DNA of 64,000 nucleotides from Oncomelania hupensis (GCA_036898135.1 CM072512.1:14570265-14634264), one strand, 5' to 3'. Positions 23,524 to 39,082 are shown, counted from the stretch's first letter. Translations and numbers: made by a program. Notes: generated by a model from the letters alone, not told the origin.

Positions 23524-24461
23524 CATCTTAGCAGTTTAAACTCTGGTGGTTCAGTGTTGATTTAGACCCTTGCTCTTCCCCGTCTGCCATATCCCCATTT
23601 GTGGGTGAAGACGTAAAACTTCAATGTTACTTCTTCTTTCCTTTCTCTCCCATAATATTGGTTGTTTCTTACACTCTTCTATCGTCCCCTATCTCTTCTT
23701 TGTGCGCGTCGTACACTTTTTGGGATAGATACCTGTAAGTGTAGATGGGGAAAGTTTGTGCGAAAGAATTATCTTCCAACAAAAGAATCCTTGCAAACTT
23801 TTAAATACCGAAGGAAAGTCGCTTAAATGTTGTGTTCTTTTCATTTTTAAATATCTTTTTTTAAATCTTTTTTTTAAATACTTACTACAATTTACAAAAA
23901 GGAAGATTTTAAAAAACTTAAATATTCTATAAAAGTCTTCTGATCTCAACCTGTTTTCTTTTACCAATAAAGCATCAGACATTGTACAAAAACACAAGGT
24001 TACGAATTAGGGATATGTGTGCAAGTTCCTTGTGTAATGTCACTTGGTGGAATACATTCTGTATTCTAGATGTGTGTGTGTGTGTGGGTGGGTGGGTGGG
24101 TGGGTGGGTGGGTGAGTAGAATCTGCGAAGTGCGAAAAAGAAACTATTCTCTAAACTTAACAGATCAACTAGGAGTTTGCATGGAAAAACAACCTGGATT
24201 TATACGAAGGACATTTTTCGTGGGTGGCGTAGAAGAGGAAAGACCTCGTCGCATAAACCGTGTCAGGCGCTCTGCAAGGTGTCGACCTGACACCGCCGCT
24301 CTTTAATGTACGACCACTGATCATCCAGCCCGCTTGGTTTTAAAGGGATGATAGATACGCGCGGCTTCTTTCCTCAGTTTCGTATCGTCATTCAGAAATT
24401 TTAGAAACCCGAATACTTTCCAAACAAATTTTCTTTGCTTTGTCTTGTTTATATATATATA

Positions 24462-24462
24462 T

Positions 24463-24545
<83 letters not shown>
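24462..24545. repeat. (AT)n-(GA)n array at the 5' end of the I-like LINE, copy A only
   Basis: Copy B joins TTGTCTTGTATA directly to TTGGATCAGGGAGG with no GA array, so the ~85-bp array is specific to A. Confidence 0.9.
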
Positions 24546-27457
<2,912 letters not shown>

Positions 27458-27668
27458 ACCATATATATAGACATTACACAACAATCTCACTTCAGTTTGA
27501 TAATCTGTTTGGAGATGTCTTGATGTTTGTTGCACTGATAGGTTCACAATTTATTTATTCAGTCTTTGTTCGTGTCTTGGATGCCATTAGGCCGATCAAC
27601 AACACATTGGGCTTGGGGGAGTTTTCGTGAAGATGGTCATCCCTTTAACGTGTAGATTTGTTGTACTT

Positions 27669-27747
27669 GACTGCATGCAATTGTATTGTATCAGTTTATA
27701 GTCCCCTCTCTTCCCGATAAGGATTTTCAGAGAGGAGACTGCATGCA
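27669..27747 (-). mobile_element. Beta mini-retroposon with 11-bp TSD, copy A only
   Basis: The element (27680-27736, 57 bp, minus strand) begins TCCTCTCTGAAAATCC, carries CTCTCT...AGAGAG as a 6-bp stem, then GGGGACTATAAACTGATAC and an (ATACA)-like tail. GACTGCATGCA at 27669-27679 and 27737-27747 is the target-site duplication. Copy B has the empty site (GACTGCATGCAAAACAATAA near 48497). Confidence 0.92.
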
Positions 27748-27870
27748 AAACAATAGCTGAAAGTTATATAGCTGATTGGGTTCTATAAGCAGATTATTAT
27801 CATATGGTTTGTATCAATTCCAGCTGCTTATCTCTTAGGCTTGTTATTTGTTAAGGCCGTTTCTGTTTGT

Positions 27871-27937
27871 TTCTTCTTCTTCTTCTTCTTCTTCTTCTTC
27901 TTCTTCTTCTTCTTCTTCTTCTTCTTCTTCTTCTTCT

Positions 27938-27981
<44 letters not shown>
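27871..27981. repeat. (TTC)n-(CT)n compound microsatellite (copy A)
   Basis: About 70 bp TTC followed by about 40 bp CT. The copy B counterpart (48676-48782) is preceded by about 40 extra bases. Confidence 0.95.
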
Positions 27982-27982
<1 letters not shown>

Positions 27983-28534
27983 CTCTCGCTCTCCTTAATC
28001 TGTTGCTTTAATTTTGTGAACATCTCAGCATCGCATGCCTGTGTCTGTTCATTCCGTTCTTGACCCTCTCACCATCTTGATTGCTCTTTTGGCGATTGTG
28101 TCACTCGCTTCACAAAGGAAATGTCCTCCCGATTTTTTTTGAATATCTGGGTTTTGTGTTCGCGAAAGGAAAAGGCCTCTTAAGCCAGGGATGTCAAAAT
28201 TGCCTCCCTAAAATCACGTTTGTTCCTGAATTTGTCACGAACCGAAGGACCGGGTCCAGGCGGGCAGCATTTGAGGAAAATCAAGTTTATCCACAGATTT
28301 TCTGACTGCATCGCTCACCTTATGAGCAAACAGCAGAGAGATGCTTAAGGATTTTAGAAATACACACACACACACGCACGCACGCACATTTGCACAGAGA
28401 AGACGAGAAATGGAGTATGGATGGGTGTAAGGCTTTAGTAAAAACACAAAACACTCACTCGAACACGCGCGCACCGACCACACAGCGAAACACTCTCCAC
28501 CAACACTAATACCAGCATCAGCACCACTACGCTG

Positions 28535-28672
<138 letters not shown>

Positions 28673-28739
28673 ATCATACAACCAGGGTATATCAGAAGTG
28701 AACTTAAGTTCTTCGTCGTCTGATTGCGGCGCATGCACG

Positions 28740-30600
28740 AATGAAAAGTCTCAGTGGCAGTGAAAATAATACTAAGGGAGGAAGAAGGAGTTGAAAGAAA
28801 GAAAGAGGAACATATTGTAAAATGTAAAGGAACGGAGGTGAGATGCTCCAGCAACTTCTGCCTTGGCCTCCTAATGTTGGGATATGCATGGAAAAGGGGA
28901 GTTGGCAGTATCAGCAGGGAGGACGAAGTAGAAAGAAAGAAGGATTGGGGAGAGAAGGGAGGTGAGAAGGAAGGGAGGAACAAGGGGTTGAGAATATTTA
29001 AACATCGACACTTTGTTGGTTTTGCAGTTGTTCTTTCCCTTGCTCTGCTGATTTGTCTGCCCCTTGTTTTGTTGGTTTGGATTTGCTCGATGCATTCGCC
29101 ACTGCCTTGTTGGAATTTCGGTAAACAGTCTCTCCCTTGCCGAATTGTTTCCCTCTTCTGTTTCCTTTTCCGTCGCGCTTTCTCACTGGTCCTAAATGCC
29201 TGCCGTGGTCGCTGTCACTAATTATGATTGGCTGAGGCCTATTTTGATTGTCTTGAGCAGGAAGTGCAGTTATTTATAAAGTGGTGAGTAATTAATTGAA
29301 CTCTATTTTGGACCAAATTAAAAAAAAATTAACCAAAATGGCGGACACGATACAGCATATATTCTGCATTATGATTATTTGAGAAGTCGAGATTTTCAAT
29401 GTTATCTAACTGTAAGTGAATTATTGTTTATCAAATATACAAATAAAATGTTGAAACAAACCAAACAATATTTAGCAAATATCAAGGTGACGTTGCATAT
29501 TATTTCCAAATTAAACGAAAGCGCGGGAATACTACAAGGTCAACCTTGTATTTCTAGTTTAACTAAGGGTGGATAATAATTAGGAAAACAGAAGGATGGA
29601 AAATTGGGCGGAAAAGATACGAAAAGGAATCTTTTTGGCGTGACTAATCACATAAATTCCGCTATAAAAGGTGTGTTGATGTAAATAATGTGGGAAATAA
29701 ATTTTTCGTACATTATCACTGCATAAAAAAACAAGTCTTCTTTTACTTTGAAATCCTTTATCACGGTATACAAAGTAAATATTCCTGAGTTTATTCCTAG
29801 CTGTCGTCGTGAAGCTCGTCGTCACACTGATTCTGACCGCAAGTTACAGTAGCTTAACGACGGACGTGGACGTTCGCCTTCCGTGCTTTGTTTGGAAACA
29901 CACGCCGGGGTCTTTGAAGAACGAAAGATAACCAGCCTGGAACCTAAACTGACCCGTTGATGGCCGTTAGAAAAGTGATAAGAGTTACTTTGTTGGTTCC
30001 TATCCAGATATATCTCGGCAACATTGAAATGAAAAAGAAACATTATGATACACAACACAGCACCAATTATTTAACATGAAAGTTGTATGGCATTTTGAAG
30101 TGAGCTTAAAATATTTATCTCTCCGTCCTCCCTATTCCCCACTACCCCCCCCCCCACAAAAAAAATGATTATATGAGGGTTGGTACCGTATTCGTATCTA
30201 GATTAACTGTTATGTGTCGGAAAGTTTGAAGGACATTGGTACATAAAGTTTCTCCACACTTCAAGTATCCCATCTACAGTCTCCCTAGCTACGCTGTCTA
30301 GAAAAGATTATTTTTACCCAGATGGATATCTTGATGACTGATACAGCTTTAGTCTAGTACTAGTCAACATTTTGTCTGGATGATTTTAGTAGCTTTATTG
30401 TATGCTGGTGAGTTTGAAAGATTTTAAGTAACATTTGTAGATTGTGTGGGGTTTTTATTTAATGCAATTATACAGTCTGGTTAAAACCTTGATTTGTGTA
30501 TTGATGATGATAACGTTACCTATTTATCTGGATGGGTTTGGGGTAGCATTAGAGATGTTAACCCTGACCTTCTGTGTGAAAACGTCCTAAGTTAAGGATC
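28740..30600. other. Unique sequence, no gene established
   Basis: Conserved between copies but with no recognisable domain in any frame. Small possible splice-site pairs occur (for example TTGAGCAG then GTGAGT near 29260-29283), but the enclosed segments are under 25 bp. Confidence 0.35.
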
Positions 30601-30633
30601 GTAATGTTTATTTTTTCGGTTGGTGCCTTATTT

Positions 30634-30681
30634 ATGAAAACTGATGACCTGTTTGACTTGCAAGAGCTGTTTGACAAATTG
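30634..30681 (+). CDS. Candidate exon, 16 codons (copy A)
   Basis: The frame reads MKTDDLFDLQELFDKL and ends at a GTAGGT donor at 30682 in phase 0. The two differences from copy B (51418-51465) are both synonymous (ACT/ACA for Thr, CTG/TTG for Leu), as expected under coding constraint. The frame is open upstream to an earlier ATG at 30604 and no clear acceptor was found, so the 5' limit is unsure. It pairs with the exon at 30801 across a 119-bp intron. The acidic, leucine-rich peptide resembles a helical segment; family unknown. Confidence 0.45.
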
Positions 30682-30800
30682 GTAGGTAACTTTTGACTCG
30701 TCACCGACTTATCAGTGAGTTGATGATAAGGGAAGTGTTCTTCCCATCGTTGCCACGCTGGTCGTGCTCATCATGGTATTTCTTGTTTGGTCTTTTAAAG

Positions 30801-30860
30801 GCAAGAGACATTGAAGACGAAATAGAACTAGTAGCAGGAGGAGAAAGAAAAACCACATAA
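30801..30860 (+). CDS. Candidate terminal exon (copy A)
   Basis: The acceptor TTGTTTGGTCTTTTAAAG is followed by the frame ARDIEDEIELVAGGERKTT and TAA. It continues in phase 0 from the exon ending at 30681. Relative to copy B there is an in-frame 3-base indel (Val-Ala versus Ala) and a TAA/TAC difference that ends the frame here but lets copy B read 15 codons further. The in-frame indel supports coding; the stop polymorphism leaves the true end uncertain. Confidence 0.4.
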   Translation, partial: ARDIEDEIELVAGGERKTT

Positions 30861-31304
30861 ATTCGTTCAGTTAGTTACATTGATAACGATGGATTTATGG
30901 CAGTTTGAATTGGTTTATGGTATTTAAAATTGCATGTTGGATTTAATATTTGTTTGTAAACGAAATTTATTTTTAGTAATGGTGAACGAAATAAATGAAT
31001 GATAATTTCTTAGGTGCATAAATATTTCCACACAAGAATTAAGATTACAGCGATTATTCTATTCAAAGAGATAACGTTCATTAATACACAAGGTCACGGA
31101 GGACATACAAAATTAGTAGATTGCTTTGGTTTGCCATAAATACAATTGACAGCGGTGGGTGCTGAAGTTTGCATGCACGATGTTTCATAACTGAACTTCA
31201 ATACTTGGGTTACTTTTGTAATTTTATTTTTTGGAAAGTTGTTGGTGCGTTGTCTCTTTGCGGTGGATGCTGTAACAGGAATTAAATATTTGGGCTGCAT
31301 GAAG

Positions 31305-31495
<191 letters not shown>

Positions 31496-31752
31496 TCTCT
31501 CTCACTCTCACTCTCTGTGTCACTCTCTCTCTATCTATTTATTTATCTATCTTTCTATCTATCTCTCTCTCTCTATATATATATCTCAGGTGTGCTACTG
31601 AAGGCTGTAAAACTGCTCCACTAGAACTCGTCTGGTCTTTTTCGTGTTTACGCCTCCCTATCTTTTGTGTTCCCGATAGCGCACCTGAGCCACTTGGACA
31701 ATCGGTCTAAATAATGATTCTGCCATCGATGTGTTGTGCATTGCTTCGCCAA

Positions 31753-32252
31753 NNNNNNNNNNNNNNNNNNNNNNNNNNNNNNNNNNNNNNNNNNNNNNNN
31801 NNNNNNNNNNNNNNNNNNNNNNNNNNNNNNNNNNNNNNNNNNNNNNNNNNNNNNNNNNNNNNNNNNNNNNNNNNNNNNNNNNNNNNNNNNNNNNNNNNNN
31901 NNNNNNNNNNNNNNNNNNNNNNNNNNNNNNNNNNNNNNNNNNNNNNNNNNNNNNNNNNNNNNNNNNNNNNNNNNNNNNNNNNNNNNNNNNNNNNNNNNNN
32001 NNNNNNNNNNNNNNNNNNNNNNNNNNNNNNNNNNNNNNNNNNNNNNNNNNNNNNNNNNNNNNNNNNNNNNNNNNNNNNNNNNNNNNNNNNNNNNNNNNNN
32101 NNNNNNNNNNNNNNNNNNNNNNNNNNNNNNNNNNNNNNNNNNNNNNNNNNNNNNNNNNNNNNNNNNNNNNNNNNNNNNNNNNNNNNNNNNNNNNNNNNNN
32201 NNNNNNNNNNNNNNNNNNNNNNNNNNNNNNNNNNNNNNNNNNNNNNNNNNNN
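31753..32252. other. Assembly gap, exactly 500 N
   Basis: A round-number run of N, i.e. a scaffold gap of unmeasured size, placed exactly between the end of copy A and the start of copy B. Open frames through it are meaningless. Confidence 1.
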
Positions 32253-32436
32253 AGAGGGTTCGTGTTGTTGCTGATGCTGAACGTCCGTTGAGACCAAGTG
32301 GGAATTTCAAGATGTTGTTTTGACCTAAAGTCAGTCCCGCCAAGATGACCCCATTACGTCATTTCCGTGTATTTTCGTCATGTCCTTGTTAGCGGTGGCG
32401 CTATTTTTGACCGCGTTTTCTAATTTTATGTTTCAG

Positions 32437-32514
32437 AGGGAGAAGGCCATTTTGCGTCTATCTCCCCAGAACAAGGCGCCGCCTTGTCTTGTCTTGTCAG
32501 TGCTAGAGAAAGAG
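32437..32514 (+). CDS. Candidate internal exon, 78 bp (copy B)
   Basis: Identical to 11833-11910, including the TTTCAG acceptor and GTAAGA donor. See that entry for the reading frame. Confidence 0.35.
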
Positions 32515-33861
32515 GTAAGATTCGAACATATTACCCTCTTAGTTTTCTTCTTCTTCATTTTTTAAAATTTATTTTTCTTTTGCTAATTTAAAAACGTTAC
32601 ATTCCAAGTTCTCTTGTGAAGGGTTGTTGGATTTTTTCTTGCCAACTCGGATTTAATGATCATGTTTTCATCCTCTTCTCATATTCCCTCACCATTGTCA
32701 CGACCCTTTTGTGCGCTCCCTCCTCCTCCCCCTCTTCCCTCTTCTCCACTCTCTCCCGCCCGCTCTCCTCCTCCTCCCTCCCCACTCCTCCACCTTCCCT
32801 CCCTCCCCTATCACTAACCACTCTTCTAACACTCCAATACTACGCACTCGATCCGATCAGAGAACATTACATTACATTACATTACAGGGAGAACAGGCGA
32901 ATTACAGTTAGTCGGTTTACTCGTTCGCGCTGTGTGTGTTGTGTTGTATTGTATGGTATGGTATTGTATTGTATTGCACGCTTTTTGAGCGTTGGGCAGG
33001 AGACATCTGGATCGTTTTAATACTAATAGGAAGTTGAATGCTGAATTTGTCATCTCCAGATTCTTTTGTACTGTATTTATCGTGTCGGATTTGTATTGTA
33101 TTATATCGTGTTGTATTGTATTGTATTGAATTGCATCGCACGTTCTTTGAACATTAGAAACTGCAGATAACTTGGGCTGGCAGTCTTCATACAAAAGAAA
33201 AAAGTTTTATGTTGAAATTGTCGTGCCTAGATTTGATTTCCTTGGGAATCCGCTTCTGGACTGACTCTGTTATTTTCCATGTTTTTGCCTGTAGAAGTTT
33301 CAGTTGATACTGTATTATCATCATATTATTATTATCCTAAGCCATGAAAATAGACTCAAAGCCATCTCATCGTGAACACTTAAACTAGTATTTCTGTCTT
33401 GAAACTTGGGTCTCAACAAAACAAACACTTGACCTAACCTACCTTTAGTACCGTTTGATGCTGATGATTAGCCATGTCGCGCCAGCATTAGTCATCGTGA
33501 CTGACATCAAGAATCATGTCCTGCTCTGTTTGTGGAAGAGAAAGAAAGCTACAGATGACTTTAGATATTTAGTTCACGCGACTTTCTGGCGCCTATTGGT
33601 GGTACAAAATAGTTCTGGGTAAAAGGACTAGAAATGGAATAACGAGCAGAAGTGTAGAACAATCTGACTGAGCAACTCGAGCCGAGAGTCCTTTTGCTAC
33701 AGCAGAACCATTTTGACACATCAAATTAAACTTGGTAAGGTTTGGGTACATCTTCCGCAAGACACGTGACAATATATTTTTTCAGTCTTAAGGGTGATGA
33801 GATGGTGGTCTTTTTAAAAAAACTAATACTAAAAAGTTTCAAAACCTGGCGATCTGAATCA

Positions 33862-34083
33862 AAATACCTGTTCGCGTATTGCGTATGTTCAACTTGTTTG
33901 ATGAACTACAGCAGGAAAAATCAAATCTTAAAATGGTAAAATGGAAACCTAACTGTGTTTCTACAGGAACTCAAATACCTGTTCGCGTATTGCGTATGTT
34001 CAACTTGTTTGATGAACCACAGCAGGAAAAATCGAATCTTAAAATGGTAAAATGGAAACCTAACTGTGTTTCTACAGGTACTC
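33862..34083. repeat. 111-bp tandem duplication, copy B only
   Basis: Units 33862-33972 and 33973-34083 each begin AAATACCTGTTCGCGTATTG and differ at only a few bases. Copy A has one unit (13235-13345). Confidence 0.9.
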
Positions 34084-34294
34084 GCGCACCTTCTCTATAG
34101 AAAAAATAAAACAAAAATCTAAAAAGTCAAAAGATAGGAGGAGAATCTATTTTTTCATGAATGGACACATTTTTACAAAACAGTAAAATAAGAGCTGGAT
34201 CACAAGGAATACTAAAATCGGAAGCTCTTAAAAATCTAGAAATCTGCAAACCTTTCCTTTTGAAGTTTTAAATTTTAGGTTGACTGCATGAAGG

Positions 34295-34432
34295 GAAGTA
34301 GGAAACCGGAGTACCCCTCGGAGGCCTGAATAGCCTCGTACCTAAGTCACATAAGTTCGTCGCTTGCGGGAATCGAACCCGCGATCTTCGGCATAGGAAA
34401 CCGGCGACTAATCCACTGCGCCAACCAGCCAT
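34295..34432 (-). mobile_element. tRNA-derived SINE (copy B)
   Basis: Allele of the SINE at 13540-13706. Here the B box is intact (GCGGGTTCGATTCCCGC), unlike the copy A version with an extra T. The body is shorter by a deletion in the CCGGAGTACCC region. Confidence 0.75.
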
Positions 34433-34711
34433 ACCTTTAAGAAATCTGGAGAAAAAAGTCTTGCTCTAAAGTGAGGTGGGAGTGTCCTTTTGACAAATAG
34501 GCAAATTTGCAGATAACAATGAAAAGAAACGACGATGCTAAACGTTTGTAAGATAAGGCGTTTACATCGCCGACTACTTAGACTTCTCGCATACATCAAA
34601 CGACGTGCGGGTGCGAAGAAAGAAGAAGAACATGCTCGGCTTCTTACACCTTGGGAGGCATGGGGCGATATCGCATAAGCAGGGTGTCAGGAAGACAAGC
34701 TGGAAAGATTA

Positions 34712-34876
34712 GAAGAAGAAGAGGAGGAGGAGGATGACGATGGAGGAAGAAGGATGAGAAGAAAATATTATTATAAATGAAGAAGATGATGATGGTGGTG
34801 GCGGTGTTGTTGATGATGGTGATGGTATTGATGATGATGGTGGTGGGGGCCATGATGATGATGATGATGATGATGC

Positions 34877-34952
<76 letters not shown>

Positions 34953-34965
34953 AGAAGAAGGAAAT
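34712..34965. repeat. (GAT)n tract (copy B)
   Basis: Contains a pure GAT block of about 100 bp that is shorter and interrupted in copy A. Confidence 0.9.
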
Positions 34966-35061
34966 TGAGGAGGAGGAACAGATTTGTGTTCGTTTCTTCC
35001 TCCATCTCTCTCCATTCATCTCCCCAAATTCAGCAGCCTTTTAACGAATCCCCATTCTCAC

Positions 35062-35131
35062 TCCTCTCTGAAAATCCTTATCTGGAAGAGAGGGGACTAT
35101 AAACTGATAAAAAAAAATAATTAAAAAAAAA
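35062..35131 (+). mobile_element. Beta mini-retroposon, copy B only
   Basis: Begins TCCTCTCTGAAAATCC, the same 5' base as the copy A insertion at 27680-27736, with the CTCTCT/AGAGAG stem and GGGGACTATAAACTGAT. Its tail is A-rich rather than ATACA. Copy A has no insertion here (CATTCCTACTTCCAAC near 14280). The target-site duplication is unclear because the tail merges with target bases. Confidence 0.85.
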
Positions 35132-35737
35132 ACTTCCAACAACCCATCTCCCCTACCTTCACCCCTCCTCTCCCAACATACTTCACCCTTAGGCTAGCGA
35201 TATGCAAAGTTCAGGATCCTTGACGGCGTTCCATAGACGATTGATAAAGGGGCAAGTGACGATGGATAGGGTATTGTGTGTCGTAATGATCTTTTAAAGA
35301 CGTCACATGCAAGTCGTCAAATGGTAGGGAAGGGGGTTTCGCTTTCCTAACTTACATACCTGCGTATCTGAGACTAGCAGAGGCATTGCGCGGGCGGCTC
35401 TTCATCTTCTTCTTCTTCTTGGATTGAGCAGCCACAATCAATACGTTGATTCATTGGCTGCTGTCGGTTGTTACACTACTTGTTTATACTTGGGAGTAGT
35501 ACTCGGCGAATGTCTGCTACGCTTTGTGTTCTTCAGTTTCGAATGCAATCCGCAATCCAATGTCAATTCCATGTTGCTGACACAGTCATGCTCGGAGCGC
35601 ACTGTCACCGAGTTTTCAGTATCACCGAGTTTTCAGTTTTCCATTGGGTTTACGGTCATCATTGATTTTCAGTTATCACACACAAAACAAACCAATCAAA
35701 ACTCGAGCGACTGGATGGAGGTGTGTGTGTGTGGGTG

Positions 35738-35780
<43 letters not shown>

Positions 35781-35988
35781 CTGTAGTGGTGGTATTGAAG
35801 GACTAGGCGTGGCGCGCTTGCGTGAGTGCGTGTGGGTGTGGGGTGGTCTATGTAAAAGCTAGTTTAATGGAACAGGGAAGTACAGTCCGAGGCTTATTGT
35901 ACGAGGTTTTTGGTTAGGTTAACGTAACGCCATAAGAGAAAAAGAGGGAGATATGTTGGGTATAGGTTTTGCAATGAAATGTTGGAGA

Positions 35989-36051
<63 letters not shown>

Positions 36052-37446
36052 AAGGGGGGGAGGGGGAGGAGGGAGTGTTTGCAAATGAGGAAGACCGTAA
36101 AACAAGGATTAAAAAATGGCTTCACATTATTTTCCCCCGGGAAAAAGATAAAAATAATACAGTTAGAAGAAAGAGAAAGGATGCAGAGGCGAAATTGAAT
36201 CTGTACGAGTTTTATCAATAGGTTAGAAAACTCAGATAGACAAGCAGATGAGTTTTAACAATAAGACAGACACAGACACAGAGACAAATAAACAGGAGAA
36301 AAAAACAACAACGTAAGAGCCTAGGGCTTTGGGATTGCAGGGGTGAGTTTTGACAGTGTCAGGTAGCGATGTCACGCCGGTGTGTGTGGTCGGGTGTTTT
36401 CCTTTGATCTGACTGCGTGATACGACGACCCATTGAACGTGACAGTTCGTGCAATGCGAGTAGCACGTGTTTTGACAACAGCGGTAAGAGGACACTTGCT
36501 CAGGACTGGATTCTCCGTCTAAGACTCCTTACAGTACAATTGTTGGGGTGAGGGGTAAGTCGGTGGTGGTTTTTTTTAATTTTATGTTTTTGTCTGCAAG
36601 GCACTTGCGCAAGAGAAAATGTCCTGTGATGGACTGAACAATCGAAAACGCCTTTAAAAAAATAGCCCTCTCCATCGAAAATATTAAATGTTTTGACACT
36701 TTTGATAAAGCTTTCTCCAGTGAGATGATCGAGAGCATCATTGGATGTTTTTTTTTTAAATTTATTTTGGTTTGATAAAACAATTATATATTGTAGAAGA
36801 TGCTAATTTTTCAACATTTTAAAACATTTCATAAGATTTTTTTAAAAGGATATACAGTATTTGCAATATCGGAAAGTACTCTTCATATATCCATTTGATT
36901 TCATACGGACGCTTTCGTTCTTTGAAGCCTAAACCGTTGGTTGGAAGATTTGTGGACGAGGAAGGGTGAGGGCCCCTAGGGTGGGGTGATTATCGGATGA
37001 CTCCACTTGGTAAAATGACTCCTTTTTTAAATTTATTTTTCACAAGAAAGTTAACAAGCAAGAATACAAGAATCCAACCACTTCCTTGACGTTTTCTCAT
37101 TATTCTAATAATAAGGGGCTGTGTGTATGTGTGTGCGCGCGCGTGTGTGTGCTACCGATATTCATTGTTCCAACCTCTTCAGACAACGCTGTCAGGTTTG
37201 TGTGTCTGTGGGGGTGGGGGAGGGGGAGAGGGGGAGGAAAGAGTGTGGGAGTGTCCTACGTCAAAATGCAAAGCAGATCGTGTCATCATCCCCAACTCCG
37301 TCATCATCCACAAGCTCCGTCATCGGCAAAAAGTGGAACACAAACATAAACACAGACAACAAACCTTATCCAACGCAAACGAACTTTTTTTTTCTTAAGA
37401 AGAATGCGAGTGTACAGAGGTAACTTAAGGAGAACCGACTAGCCCT

Positions 37447-37640
37447 GGGGAGGAGTGGCTCAGTGGGTAGCACAATGCTTGGGTTCCATTCTTGATGGTG
37501 GCTGGGGACAAAAAAAATCATCTCACAATATTCGACTTTCTATAATGACTTTGTGTATCTTGTGCTTCACTTCCATTCGTGTCGCCGCTAGTGGCACATT
37601 AAAGAATCCGGTCATTCTGGTGTGTGTGTTTTTTTTAAAG
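37447..37640 (+). mobile_element. tRNA-derived SINE (copy B)
   Basis: Allele of 16827-17032: GGCTCAGTGGGTAGCAC and GGGTTCCATTC head, body with GGCACATTAAAGAATCC. Confidence 0.6.
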
Positions 37641-37772
37641 GTCAGGTGACTGGCTCAAATAAGCACGCGTAGACCTACATCTAGGTTGATCCACAGGGGA
37701 CATGATACAAGCTGGGGTGCCTGCAGTGGATTCTCCTTACCTCAGCGTTAACTGTCTCGGTGGTTGATCAGT

Positions 37773-37838
37773 ATGGCGCAAGTTGTCCGGGAACCCGATT
37801 TCTACCAGCGCCTTTCGCTGCTGATGGAATTTGAGATG
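37773..37838 (+). CDS. Candidate first coding exon, 22 codons (copy B)
   Basis: Identical in sequence to 17156-17221, with the same start context, upstream in-frame TAA and GTAAGT donor at 37839. A young SINE sits 45 bp further on, within what would be intron 1, in this haplotype only. Confidence 0.45.
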
Positions 37839-37872
37839 GTAAGTGCGCGGTATAAAAACGATTAGTTTGCCT

Positions 37873-38096
37873 GACTTTAAATAGAGGGGCCGGGTAGCCC
37901 AGTTGGTAAGAGCGTCTTGCTAGTAACCGAAAGGTCGCTGGTTCGAATCCCGGATTGATCAACGTGTGATCATATTATTTTCCCCTTTACCAACAACTGG
38001 CCCGCTGGTGTCAGTATAAATCGGTCCAGTAGTCACCTATATGCGAAAGTGTCATGTGACTATAATCTACAAACAACAACAACAACGACTTTAAAT
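37873..38096 (+). mobile_element. Young tRNA-derived SINE with 10-bp TSD, copy B only
   Basis: The element (37883-38086, 204 bp) has a pol III A box TAGCCCAGTTGG (37895-37906), a canonical B box GGTTCGAATCC (37940-37950), a ~110-bp body and an (ACA)n tail (about 38068-38086). GACTTTAAAT at 37873-37882 and 38087-38096 is the target-site duplication. Copy A holds the empty site (CCTGACTTTAAATGAATCC near 17252). The intact promoter boxes and presence/absence state mark a recent insertion. Confidence 0.97.
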
Positions 38097-38284
38097 GAAT
38101 CCAACGGAAATTGAAATAGTGCAACTGTAATGTAAAAACAATGTTTAAAAATTTTTGATTTTTGATTTAGATTTTAAATTTTTTTTGACACTTTATTGTC
38201 CTTTTTTATCGGGAAATTCTGGGCCGCCTCCTCTGGGGAAGGCGTAGTCGCAGCCTGTGGCGCGCCCCAAGCCCAACCTACCTA

Positions 38285-38493
38285 ATACTAGTTGTGTTTT
38301 TTGAAATTTTTCTGGGGGAGCAAACCGGAGCACCCGGAGAAAGCTCCCGAGACGTTGTCCGAGTCGAAAGTAAATGATATTCGGAGAAACATAACGTCCA
38401 GATGCTGGATCGATCCCACACACCTGTCAGGCACCATTGGTTTCTGGCCTGTGGACAAGGCAAGTTAGTCCCGCCATTGACCACGCGGCCACA
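38285..38493 (-). mobile_element. tRNA-like SINE (copy B)
   Basis: Allele of 17455-17672, with the same head and CTCCGGGTGCTCCGG body motif on the minus strand. Confidence 0.6.
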
Positions 38494-39011
38494 TCGCTTG
38501 TTTAAATTGTTCTCTATACTTGGCGCTTTTCCATCTCTAGGGTTGCTCAAGGCGCTGGCCGATACAGGATTTCACTCAAGCTACCCGTGGCGCCCATTAT
38601 CTGCCATAAGCGCATCGTCTAACGGCCCAAGACAACCGAGCACATTCCTGGGTAGTCTAAAATGCATCAGACAAATGTTTTTGAGATCTCGTTGCCTTAT
38701 CTTCGTGACTGAATACACAGGGGAATGGGGGTGGGGGGTGGGGGTGGGGATGGTAAATTTGATCGCTGATGCCGTTATCGTCTCTCGGACCCTTGCCTCG
38801 CCGCGCGGCAGAAACAAAAACATGGCCGTCCTTTGATTTTCTTCCCCAAAACTTGAGCATGGGTTTGATATGGGGACTGTTGGCAAAAATGGAAACAGAA
38901 TATTACCTCCGTTACGACGAGATCGCCTCCTTCGGGACCCGGGGAACCCACAATACAGCCTGCCCTGTTTCTGGTTCCAAAAGCCAAATACGTGCTAAAA
39001 CGCACACCTAT

Positions 39012-39012
39012 G

Positions 39013-39081
<69 letters not shown>
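39012..39081. repeat. (AAT)n microsatellite (copy B)
   Basis: Pure AAT array. Confidence 0.95.

Positions 39082-39082
<1 letters not shown>

Noticed and set aside
28235..28340. Minus-strand terminal exon (DKLDFPQMLPAW frame)
   Set aside because: Only one short frame with an unconvincing splice context; no coding pattern in the allele comparison.
31648..32343. Long open frames across the gap
   Set aside because: They consist of N bases.
37883..37960. tRNA gene
   Set aside because: A and B boxes are intact, but the head continues into a SINE body with an (ACA)n tail and flanking duplication, and no tRNA acceptor stem closes.
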